This document shows, piece after piece, positions 6,365 to 12,229 of a stretch of 13,905 nucleotides of DNA. Location: NCBI GenBank assembly GCA_003224075.1, contig QHYF01000082.1, positions 1 through 13,905 on the forward strand, read 5' to 3'. The notes below the pieces were generated by a model that searched no databases, was not told where the DNA came from, and saw only the letters and a list, made by a program, of their open reading frames with translations. The stretch comes from Acidobacteriota bacterium (GTDB lineage Bacteria; Acidobacteriota; Terriglobia; Acidiferrales; UBA7541). Every line of letters begins with the position of its first letter. Within the stretch, counting starts at the first letter, position 1. A program made the translations under genes and the position numbers.

Positions 6365-6456
6365 TAAGTCCTTTAGAATCAGCACTTCCAAACCATCTCG
6401 CAAGTGTTCATTCCAAAGGACTTACAGGAATATTAAGTGCTTTAGAATCCACACTT
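6365..6456. repeat. Three copies of a 23-bp unit in +,-,+ orientation
   Basis: Copy 1 is 6365-6387 (TAAGTCCTTTAGAAT then CAGCACTT). Copy 2 is 6402-6424 on the opposite strand and matches copy 1 at 20 of 23 positions after reverse complementing. Copy 3 is 6434-6456 in direct orientation and matches copy 1 at 20 of 23. Spacers are 14 and 9 bp; copies 1 and 3 lie 69 bp apart start to start. Copies 1 and 2 could form a long stem with a 14-nt loop. The block is AT-rich against its surroundings and is followed by a G-rich run at 6469-6478. It could be an operator array, a recombinase or integrase arm site, an iteron-like block or the end of a mobile element. Nothing in the sequence decides between these. 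Confidence 0.85.
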
Positions 6457-6698
6457 ACAGAAAACATAGGGGTGGGGGTAGAGTGTGTGTGGGTACAGAC
6501 CGGGCACATCCCTGACAGAGTGGACCGGGAGAATTCCTGCCCCGCCTGCCCCGATCCGGGAACCTTGTCGGGGAGGAGCATCACGAGTCGATGGATCGCG
6601 GACTCCGACTTGGTCGGAAACATTCCGACCTGTCGGAAGAGATTCTTGTCCGATGCTTTTTTCTCTCTTACAATTTCAACTATCTCCTTTGTGTTCAT
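6408..6698 (-). CDS. Doubtful 96-aa hypothetical protein
   Basis: ATG at 6698-6696 opens 96 codons to TGA at 6410-6408. The first 42 residues look protein-like and amphipathic (MNTKEIVEIVREKKASDKN followed by FRQVGMFPTKSESAIHRLVM). The remainder is rich in Ser, Thr and Pro and reads through the G-rich run and two copies of the 23-bp repeat, so the C-terminal half is probably not functional as written. There is no clear Shine-Dalgarno sequence. The protein-like half also contains the TCCGAC/GTCGGA hairpins. No family is recognised. It may be a real small gene whose 3' end was replaced, or a non-coding element with a chance frame. Confidence 0.33.
   Translation of the reverse strand: MNTKEIVEIVREKKASDKNLFRQVGMFPTKSESAIHRLVMLLPDKVPGSGQAGQEFSRSTLSGMCPVCTHTHSTPTPMFSVSVDSKALNIPVSPLE
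6604..6637. repeat. Alternating TCCGAC/GTCGGA inverted repeats (four units)
   Basis: TCCGAC (6604-6609), GTCGGA (6613-6618), TCCGAC (6624-6629) and GTCGGA (6632-6637) follow each other with 3, 5 and 2 nt spacers. The two inner units belong to an exact 8-bp palindrome, GGTCGGAA-ACA-TTCCGACC (6612-6630). Each neighbouring pair can form a hairpin, so mutually exclusive structures are possible. The spacing fits a dimer-binding operator or an RNA switch as well as a REP-like element. Confidence 0.6.
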
Positions 6699-6903
6699 GC
6701 TCTTGCGGACTCTTTTGCGCTCACTAAGAAATCAACCCTTTTGTTTTCATGCAGTTCCAGACTCTTTGAGCAAAACACGCCGGGGGTGGGATACACCCGC
6801 TTCCTCTTGGGACTCCCAACTCGATCACCGCGACCGATCCAGTCGTATCTTCCGGCTCCAATGCTGGATGAAGTAAACTGCCTCGGTCACTTCGGAGCAT
6901 GGC

Positions 6904-7599
6904 ATGGATAAACGCATCGCTTCCGCCGACGCCGCCATCGAAAAACTCGCCGACGGCGCGACCATTCTTATGGGCGGCTTCGGCTTGTGCGGCATCCCGG
7001 AAAATCTAATCGCTGCCGTCCGCCGCAAAGGCACAAAGAACCTCACGGTCGTCAGCAACAACGCGGGCGTAGACGACTTCGGCATCGGCTTGCTTCTCCA
7101 ACAGCGCCAGGTGAAGAAAATGATTTCTACGTACGTGGGCGAAAACAAACTCTTCGAGCAGCTCGTCCTGAGCGGCGAACTGCAGGTTGAACTGAATCCG
7201 CAAGGCACTCTCTCCGAGCGCCTGCGTGCTGGCGGCGCTGGCATTCCTGCGTTTTACACGCCCACTGGCTACGGCACCATGGTCGCCGAAAGCAAGCAAA
7301 CCCGCGAATTCGACGGCCGCATGTACGTCATGGAGCGCGGCCTCCGCGGCGATTTCGCTTTCATCAAAGCGTGGAAAGGCGATCGCTGGGGCAATCTCAT
7401 TTACCGAAAAACCGCGCGCAACTTCAATCCCATGATGGCCACCGCCGCCGATTACGTCATCGCCGAAGTTGAACAGCTCGTCGAGCCGGGGCAGCTCCCA
7501 CCAGACCAGGTTCACACTCCGGGCATCTTCGTCGATGCCATTTTCCAGGGCCCCAAATACGAAAAACGCATCGAGCGCCGCACCACGAGGAAGTCATGA
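6904..7599 (+). CDS. scoA: 3-oxoacid CoA-transferase, subunit A
   Basis: The 231-aa product is the alpha subunit of a family I CoA-transferase, which moves CoA between succinyl-CoA (or another donor) and a 3-oxoacid such as acetoacetate in ketone-body or short-chain fatty acid use. The hallmark is the glycine-rich stretch MGGFGLCGIPENLI near residues 23-36, followed by NLTVVSNNAGVDDFGIGLLL and the ELNPQGTLSERLRAGGAGIP block. Length and motif order match ScoA/AtoD/PcaI. GGAG lies 7 nt before the ATG. Its stop overlaps the next start (ATGA at 7596-7599), so translation is coupled into the M28 gene and then the B subunit. Exact substrate (acetoacetate or 3-oxoadipate) is not decided; the absence of aromatic-pathway genes nearby makes the acetoacetate type more likely. 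Confidence 0.93.
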   Translation: MDKRIASADAAIEKLADGATILMGGFGLCGIPENLIAAVRRKGTKNLTVVSNNAGVDDFGIGLLLQQRQVKKMISTYVGENKLFEQLVLSGELQVELNPQGTLSERLRAGGAGIPAFYTPTGYGTMVAESKQTREFDGRMYVMERGLRGDFAFIKAWKGDRWGNLIYRKTARNFNPMMATAADYVIAEVEQLVEPGQLPPDQVHTPGIFVDAIFQGPKYEKRIERRTTRKS

Positions 7600-8519
7600 G
7601 GCGCGGCTATATCCTTGCGGTGCTCAGTTCAGCGGCCCTATTCGTTGCGCTAACGACACGTCTCAGCGCCGATTCATATCCATCATTTGATGGCACACGC
7701 GCTTACCAGCACGTGCGACATCTTGTGGAGATTGGGCCGAGGCCGCCAGCGTCGGACGGAATTCTCCGCGCTCAGACTTATATCGTCGGCCAGCTAAAAA
7801 GCTTCGGCTGTCCCGTCGAGGAACATGATTTTCACGCCTCGACGGAGCTCGGCGATCTCGCGATGAAAAATATCATCGTCAAGCTTGCCGGCACCAGCTC
7901 CGGCATCGTTCTCTACACCACGCACTACGACACGGTGCGCATTCCCAACTTTGTCGGCGCCGACGACGGCGGCTCCGGCACGGGAACAATGCTCGAACTC
8001 GCGCGCCTGTTCTGCGCACGAAAGAATCTTCTGAACGTATGGATAGTTTTCTTCGACGGCGAAGAGGCGCAGGGCAACTGGACTGATGCCGCTAGCGTTC
8101 GATGGAACAACGACAGCAGCAACAACACTTTTGGGAGTCGCGAAATGGCCGCTCAAATGGCCCTTTCCGGAGAGTTGAAGCGTGTCAAGGCCATGATTCT
8201 CGCCGACATGATCGGTCCGCCAAACGCTAAGATCACGCGCGACACCAACTCAACCCCGTGGCTGACAGATTTCATCTGGGCCACTGCCGCCCAACTCGGC
8301 TATCAGACGACCTTTGTCGATAGGAATTATCCAGTCACCGGCGACGACCATTTCTCCTTCATCCGCCGCGGGGTCGCTGGCTGCGATCTCATCGACTTCT
8401 CGGTCCCCTACTGGCACACGACCCAGGATACCCTCGACAAAATCGATCCCAAAAGCTTGGCCATCGTCGGCCAAGTCCTCGCCGAAACATTGCCTGGGCT
8501 GGAAAAGAAATTTCATTGA
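7596..8519 (+). CDS. Exported M28-family zinc enzyme, glutaminyl-cyclase-like
   Basis: The 307-aa protein begins with a signal peptide (MRRGYILAVLSSAALFVALT, cleavage near SADS at about 24-27). It then has an M28 peptidase-like fold: H110 in YTTHYDT, D123/D124 in GADDGGSG, E156/E157 in FFDGEEA, D204 in ILADMIG and H274 in YWHTTQDT are the expected zinc ligands and catalytic acids. FFDGEEA, GSREMAAQM, DMIGPPN, GDDHFSFIRRGV and the WHT motif follow the human glutaminyl cyclase pattern (FFDGEEA, GSRHLAAKM, DLIGAPN, QDDHIPFLRRGV, WHT). It would therefore form N-terminal pyroglutamate or trim peptides outside the cytoplasm; aminopeptidase activity remains possible. It overlaps scoA by 4 nt and ends 7 nt before scoB, an unusual site between two subunits of one enzyme. 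No functional link to CoA transfer is evident. Confidence 0.88.
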   Translation: MRRGYILAVLSSAALFVALTTRLSADSYPSFDGTRAYQHVRHLVEIGPRPPASDGILRAQTYIVGQLKSFGCPVEEHDFHASTELGDLAMKNIIVKLAGTSSGIVLYTTHYDTVRIPNFVGADDGGSGTGTMLELARLFCARKNLLNVWIVFFDGEEAQGNWTDAASVRWNNDSSNNTFGSREMAAQMALSGELKRVKAMILADMIGPPNAKITRDTNSTPWLTDFIWATAAQLGYQTTFVDRNYPVTGDDHFSFIRRGVAGCDLIDFSVPYWHTTQDTLDKIDPKSLAIVGQVLAETLPGLEKKFH

Positions 8520-8526
8520 GATTCCT

Positions 8527-9198
8527 ATGCCCTTGACTGAAGAACAAAAACGCGAACGCATCGCGCGCCGCATCGCCCTCGAACTTCGTGACGGTTACTA
8601 CGTCAATCTCGGCATCGGCATGCCCACGCTGGTCGCCAACTACGTCCCCAAAGGCATGGACGTCATTCTGCAATCCGAAAACGGCATGCTCGGCGTCGGC
8701 CCCTATCCGCTCGAATCCGAAGTGGATCCCGATCTCATCAACGCCGGCAAGGAAAGCGTGACCGAGCTCCCCGGCACCTGCTATTTTTCTTCCGCCGATT
8801 CCTTCGCCATGATTCGCGGCGGCCACGTCGATCTCACCGTCCTCGGCGCTCTCCAGGTCGATGAAAAGGGAACTCTCGCTAATTGGGCCATCCCCGGCAA
8901 AATGCTCAAAGGCATGGGCGGCGCCATGGACCTCGTAGCCGGGGCCAAGCGCGTCTTCATCGCCATGGAGCACGCCACGCGGGATAACAAGCCCAAAATC
9001 CTGAAAAAATGCACGCTGCCGCTCACCGGCGTCGAAGTCGTAGACCATATCGTCACCGAACTCGCCGTCATCGACGTCACTCCCAATGGCCTCCTCCTCC
9101 GCGAACTCGCCCCCGACGCCACCGTTGACCTTGTCCAGTCCCTTACCGAGCCCAAGCTTCTTCTGCCGCCCGGCGGGCCAAAGCCCATGCCCACCTGA
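8527..9198 (+). CDS. scoB: 3-oxoacid CoA-transferase, subunit B
   Basis: The 223-aa product is the beta subunit carrying the catalytic glutamate. E51 lies in the diagnostic SENGMLGVGP motif (50-59), the residue that forms the glutamyl-CoA thioester intermediate in this family. VNLGIGMPTLVANYVP (26-41), GGHVDLTVLGALQVD, GKMLKGMGGAMDLV and the C-terminal ELAVIDVTPNGLLLRELAP are all typical of ScoB/AtoA. The frame is open upstream to 8314 inside the M28 gene, but the family N-terminus and the 7-nt gap after the M28 stop support ATG at 8527. Only GAGA lies before it, so it probably depends on coupling. Together with scoA it makes the complete enzyme. Confidence 0.95.
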   Translation: MPLTEEQKRERIARRIALELRDGYYVNLGIGMPTLVANYVPKGMDVILQSENGMLGVGPYPLESEVDPDLINAGKESVTELPGTCYFSSADSFAMIRGGHVDLTVLGALQVDEKGTLANWAIPGKMLKGMGGAMDLVAGAKRVFIAMEHATRDNKPKILKKCTLPLTGVEVVDHIVTELAVIDVTPNGLLLRELAPDATVDLVQSLTEPKLLLPPGGPKPMPT

Positions 9199-9224
9199 TC
9201 TCGTGATTTTTCTCTGGAGGTCTC

Positions 9225-9275
9225 TTCTCCGTGCGCTCTGCAATCTCTGTGAACTCTGTGTTGAAATCTTTCCGT
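9225..9275. repeat. Possible dispersed repeat rich in CTCTGTG
   Basis: The interval after scoB holds CTCTGCAATCTCTGTGAACT continuing with another CTCTGTG and TTGAAATCTTT. The tandem CTCTGTG wording resembles intergenic strings of the type CTCTGTGGTTAAAT that I recall across several phyla. Only one block is present in the window, so repeat status rests on recollection. No gene or terminator is seen in 9199-9341. Confidence 0.3.
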
Positions 9276-9341
9276 CGTTGAACTTGGCTTGTGACACGTT
9301 CGCGAGAGAAAACGGTGGGTTACGCACAAAGGGTTCAACTT

Positions 9342-9728
9342 ATGAAGGCAAAGAAACCAAAACGTCCCCGCCCAAAGCTTCCGCCCGTCAGCGAAGAAAT
9401 GAGGCAATGGTCAGCGATGCTGGGGCAAGAGCTCGGCGGTTGGCCTCACGTTACGACCCGCCCGATGTTTGGTCTTCTTGGCTGCTATCGCCGCAAGAAA
9501 ATTTTCGCTGCACTTCCGGTTACGCGGGGAGTAAACACTCCCAATTCGCTGCTCTTCAAGATGGAAGCCATGCCGCCGGATTTGCGGCAACGAGCCGGCA
9601 CGGACCCGCGCATCGACGCAGAGAGAGAACAGCCCGGCGCACGCTGGCTCACTTTCGAGGTAAATTCAGCCGGCGACTTGCGCGACGCCCTCTGGTGGCT
9701 GAACCAGGCTTACGACCGCGTAAAATGA
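9342..9728 (+). CDS. Small protein with TfoX-N/YjbR-like features
   Basis: The 128-aa cytoplasmic protein has a Lys/Arg/Pro-rich start (KAKKPKRPRPKLPP) followed by a helix (SEEMRQWSAMLGQEL) and the block VTTRPMFGLLGCYRRKKIFA at about residues 37-56. That block matches the TRPMFG-type core of TfoX N-terminal and YjbR-like domains, which form a small alpha/beta fold. The end (RWLTFEVNSAGDLRDALWWL) would supply the last strand and helix. Function in such stand-alone proteins is not established. The frame is open to a GTG at 9291, but AAAGGG 8 nt upstream favours ATG at 9342. It is separated from scoB by 143 bp and probably has its own transcription. Family assignment is by motif impression only. 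Confidence 0.65.
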   Translation: MKAKKPKRPRPKLPPVSEEMRQWSAMLGQELGGWPHVTTRPMFGLLGCYRRKKIFAALPVTRGVNTPNSLLFKMEAMPPDLRQRAGTDPRIDAEREQPGARWLTFEVNSAGDLRDALWWLNQAYDRVK

Positions 9729-9807
9729 CGTTCACTCTTCCCGCACCTGGCACGCCCTCGTTGCTGGGAATGGGGTAAGCTGACTGCAGGAAATTAACAA
9801 GAGGCCC

Positions 9808-10116
9808 ATGGACCCACATTCCATCGTCGTCATCAGCCTGCACACTCCGAAGGAAACGGTCTGGGGCGAACTCCTCGCCATCAACCCTTCCGGCATCACC
9901 ATCCGCGGCATCGACCTGAATTCCTTCGACCATTTCGTCCGCCAGATCAATGGGCCGGAAGGCGAGCGCATCGGCCTCCCGACGATTTTCTTTCCGATGA
10001 ATCGCGTCGAGCGTATTTCTCTGGATGAGTCTTCCGGCTCGATCCCTTCCATGGCTGAGCTCTTCGCGCGCAAAGTGGGCCGTTCTCTCGCGGACTATCT
10101 CGCCCAATTCGTGTGA
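9808..10116 (+). CDS. Conserved-looking 102-aa protein, possible Sm-like fold
   Basis: ATG at 9808 follows AAGAGG by 4 nt. The product (102 aa) has no signal peptide or membrane segment. The predicted strand order is suggestive: SIVVISLHTP, ETVWGELLAI, GITIRGIDL and, after a loop containing NGPEGERIGLP, TIFFPMNRVERISLDE. A bent strand pair with G-x-L-x-x-I-N-x-x-G-I-x-I-R-G and a closing V-x-x-I strand is what small Sm/Hfq-like barrels show. The C-terminus (SMAELFARKVGRSLADYLAQ) is a helix. RNA binding is therefore a guess and the family is not recognised. It stands between the TfoX-like gene (79 bp upstream) and pgsA (70 bp downstream), all rightward. Confidence 0.75.
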   Translation: MDPHSIVVISLHTPKETVWGELLAINPSGITIRGIDLNSFDHFVRQINGPEGERIGLPTIFFPMNRVERISLDESSGSIPSMAELFARKVGRSLADYLAQFV

Positions 10117-10186
10117 CACTATTGGGTGGCCGCTATTGTGTGACGCCAACTTGCCTGAAAAAAGTTCCTGAACTGCGCTATCCTGA

Positions 10187-10753
10187 ATGGCAATGCGCGG
10201 GCGCATCTGGACCGTTCCTAATCAAATCACGCTACTTCGCCTCGGCTTCCTGCCGTTCTTTCTGATTCTTATTTCTTATGAGCACTACCGGTGGGCTTTA
10301 CTCGTCCTCATCCTTGCCGCTCTCTCCGACGCCTGCGATGGACTTATCGCGCGCAAATTCAATCAGCGCTCTTCCCTCGGAGCTTTTCTCGATCCCATCG
10401 CCGACAAGCTGCTGCTCTCCTCCTCTTTCATCATTCTGGCCATGGAAAAAAAACTTGCCTGGTGGCTCACGATTCTTGTCCTGAGCCGCGACGTGCTCAT
10501 CCTCATCGTCGCGGTCGTCATCATCCTGATTTCCGGTTACCGTCCCTTTCCTCCCAGCTTCCTCGGAAAGCTGACAACCGTGTGTGAAATGCTTTTTGTC
10601 TTCACCACCGTCCTCGCGGCAGCTTATCCGAACCCGCGCATGGCTTCCCTAAATCACGTCCTCGTCATTACAGTGACGGCTCTGGTCCTTGCTTCCGGCT
10701 TTCATTACACCTTTGCCATCACGCGCCGCCTCAGCTCCTCGCATCCAACTTAA
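10187..10753 (+). CDS. pgsA: CDP-alcohol phosphatidyltransferase, PgsA-like
   Basis: The 188-aa inner-membrane enzyme would transfer a phosphatidyl group from CDP-diacylglycerol to an alcohol; glycerol-3-phosphate (phosphatidylglycerol-phosphate synthesis) is most likely. The family motif D-x2-D-G-x2-A-R-x8-G-x3-D-x3-D is complete: D48, D51, G52, A55, R56, G65, D69, D73. NQITLLRLGFLPFF at 12-25 is the usual PgsA start. About six hydrophobic segments span the rest. Two ATGs are possible (10187 and 10193) and neither has a Shine-Dalgarno sequence. GCTATCCT at 10177-10184 resembles a -10 element, so a leaderless message starting near ATG 10193 is possible. A CDP-alcohol type cardiolipin or phosphatidylinositol-phosphate synthase is the alternative assignment. 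Confidence 0.87.
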   Translation: MAMRGRIWTVPNQITLLRLGFLPFFLILISYEHYRWALLVLILAALSDACDGLIARKFNQRSSLGAFLDPIADKLLLSSSFIILAMEKKLAWWLTILVLSRDVLILIVAVVIILISGYRPFPPSFLGKLTTVCEMLFVFTTVLAAAYPNPRMASLNHVLVITVTALVLASGFHYTFAITRRLSSSHPT

Positions 10754-10805
10754 AATAAGAAGACAGCTTTCCGCTGGCCCCGAGATTTGAATCAATTCGC
10801 CGCGG

Positions 10806-11732
10806 CTACCCCCTCCCGGGCAGCGGATCGCGGAAATGCAAAATCATCATCACAAAACTTGCCAGAACAACAATGCCCGCAAGCCAGCCAAGCGCATACG
10901 CCCTCTGTCTCTCACGCGAGTTCATCGGTTCGCGATCGGTATAGATCTTCCCAAATATAAATCCGGCCGCAAAGCCTCCCAGATGCGCAGAATTGTCGAT
11001 GCCGAAGCCGCCCCAAAATCCGATGAGGAACAAGATGACGACCGAATAGATCAACCGGGACCGCAACTCGCGCATGAACGACCCTCCGCGCTTGGTGGTG
11101 ACTGCGAGCATGGCTCCGACCAGCCCCAGCAGCGCGCCGCTCGCGCCGAGAGAAAAGTGCCCAATCCATGCGCTCACGAAAAAGCCCAGCGCTCCCGTGA
11201 CCACATACAAGAACAAGTAACGCGCAGAACCATAGAGTTCTTCCAAAGCCGGACCAAACTGCATGAGGGCCATCATGTTGAATCCGATGTGAATCAAGCC
11301 GCCGTGCAGAAACATGGCCATCACCAGGCGCCACCACTGATGTTCAGTGAAAATTCCGTAGGGATGGCTGGCGCCCAATTGGTACGAGGCTTCTCCGCTC
11401 ATGCCCCAAAGCGTGCGCAGGCCGCCGGCCTCGCCTGCCTGCATGGTGAGCACCAAGCTGACACCAAACATCAAAATGTTTGTGACCAAAAGCGCGGAGG
11501 TCACGGGCGCTTCGTGCTCGCCGAAGAGTCCGGATAGTTTTTTGCTGAGCGCGGCGAGAGAGAATCGCAGGCTCGCGCCGCATTCGTGGCAGCGCGTTGC
11601 CTTGATTCCCACGAGCGCGCCGCAGGCGGGACAAATTTTCGGGCGCGGCTGTTGCTGCTCGCCGCCGAAAAATCCGCGCATCGCGGTCTTCCATTTTTCC
11701 ACTCGCCACTGCCACCGGTAGGGAAGCGCCAA
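10806..11732 (-). CDS. Rhomboid intramembrane serine protease with N-terminal zinc ribbon
   Basis: The product is a membrane protease that cuts transmembrane substrates. Numbered from TTG at 11732: a zinc ribbon CPACG (34-38) with CHECG (48-52), a first membrane helix at about 78-97, HGGLIHIGFNMM (143-154, oxyanion His148 and Asn152), the nucleophile Ser198 in LGASGA, and the general base His250 in SAHLGGF. At least six membrane segments are present, plus a last one at 281-299. The frame is open to ATG at 11819, but TTG at 11732 directly follows AAGGAGGAG and is the best-supported start; ATG at 11681 is another option. A TATTAT -10-like element lies just upstream, near 11770. It is convergent with pgsA and divergent from the coiled-coil gene. 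Substrates are unknown. Confidence 0.92.
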   Translation of the reverse strand: MALPYRWQWRVEKWKTAMRGFFGGEQQQPRPKICPACGALVGIKATRCHECGASLRFSLAALSKKLSGLFGEHEAPVTSALLVTNILMFGVSLVLTMQAGEAGGLRTLWGMSGEASYQLGASHPYGIFTEHQWWRLVMAMFLHGGLIHIGFNMMALMQFGPALEELYGSARYLFLYVVTGALGFFVSAWIGHFSLGASGALLGLVGAMLAVTTKRGGSFMRELRSRLIYSVVILFLIGFWGGFGIDNSAHLGGFAAGFIFGKIYTDREPMNSRERQRAYALGWLAGIVVLASFVMMILHFRDPLPGRG

Positions 11733-11934
11733 TTCTCCTCCTTGCGACCCGCAAATAGCGTTCCTATAATACCCAAGTCGCCGCGCTTCTTCCCGGCGCG
11801 GAGCCCCTTGCTCCGGCAATTCGAACGAAGCCCGGTTTTTGCGCTTCGAACCGGTTTTCGGACTGAGAAATCGTTTTTGCCTTCCCCGAGAGCGGGAATC
11901 ATCGTGTAGTTTTCATTCCGAGGACGACGTACTC

Positions 11935-12216
11935 ATGGACAGATTCGAAGAGTTCGGCAAGCGCATCGACGAAGAAATCGCGCGGCTCAAACGCATCAAT
12001 AACTTCGAAGACTTTGGCAGGCGAGTTGATGAGGAACTCACGCGCGTAAAGAGTTTTGTGAAGGAAGAGGTCGCGCCGGAAACGGAGAAGCGGGCGGCGC
12101 AGTTTTTGCGCGAAGTTTCCGAGAAGCTCGCCGAGGCGGCGGGATGGATCGAAGCGCGCCAGGCCGCGCGCAATGCGCAGAACCCCCAGAATCCACGGAA
12201 CCCCTCATCGTCATGA
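11935..12216 (+). CDS. 93-aa helical protein with a 20-residue internal duplication
   Basis: ATG at 11935 is preceded by GAGGA about 10 nt upstream. Residues 4-20 (FEEFGKRIDEEIARLKR) and 24-40 (FEDFGRRVDEELTRVKS) are a tandem duplication with 10 of 17 identities and conservative changes elsewhere. A third helix (about 44-78, ending in GWIEARQAARN) is Ala/Glu/Lys-rich. The tail is Asn/Pro repeats (NAQNPQNPRNP). The sequence is highly charged and predicted to be coiled coil; there is no signal or membrane segment. Function is not recognised; small cytoplasmic coiled coils of this sort often act as scaffolds or hitch-hiking regulators. It ends 14 nt before the rlpA candidate start and may be co-transcribed with it. 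Confidence 0.7.
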   Translation: MDRFEEFGKRIDEEIARLKRINNFEDFGRRVDEELTRVKSFVKEEVAPETEKRAAQFLREVSEKLAEAAGWIEARQAARNAQNPQNPRNPSSS

Positions 12217-12229
12217 CGCAGGCGGCCCT

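Noticed and set aside
6469..6504. Possible G-quadruplex: runs of 4, 5, 3 and 3 G.
   Set aside because: Loops are uneven (1, about 12 and 8 nt), so stability is doubtful; noted only as part of the repeat surroundings.
6472..6911. Several overlapping plus-strand frames of 80-134 codons.
   Set aside because: They have no start signals, are mutually overlapping, and their translations are Ser/Arg/Pro-rich without domain features.
8389..9327. 312-codon open frame on the minus strand opposite scoB.
   Set aside because: It is the antisense shadow of scoB, whose catalytic motifs are complete; its translation is acidic low-complexity sequence with no domain.
10754..10805. CAGC-TTTCC-GCTG hairpin between pgsA and the rhomboid gene as a terminator.
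   Set aside because: Only a 4-bp stem and no T-run on either strand.
10836..11537. 233-codon plus-strand frame opposite the rhomboid gene.
   Set aside because: Composition is His/Gln/Arg-rich without structure, while the opposite strand has intact rhomboid motifs.
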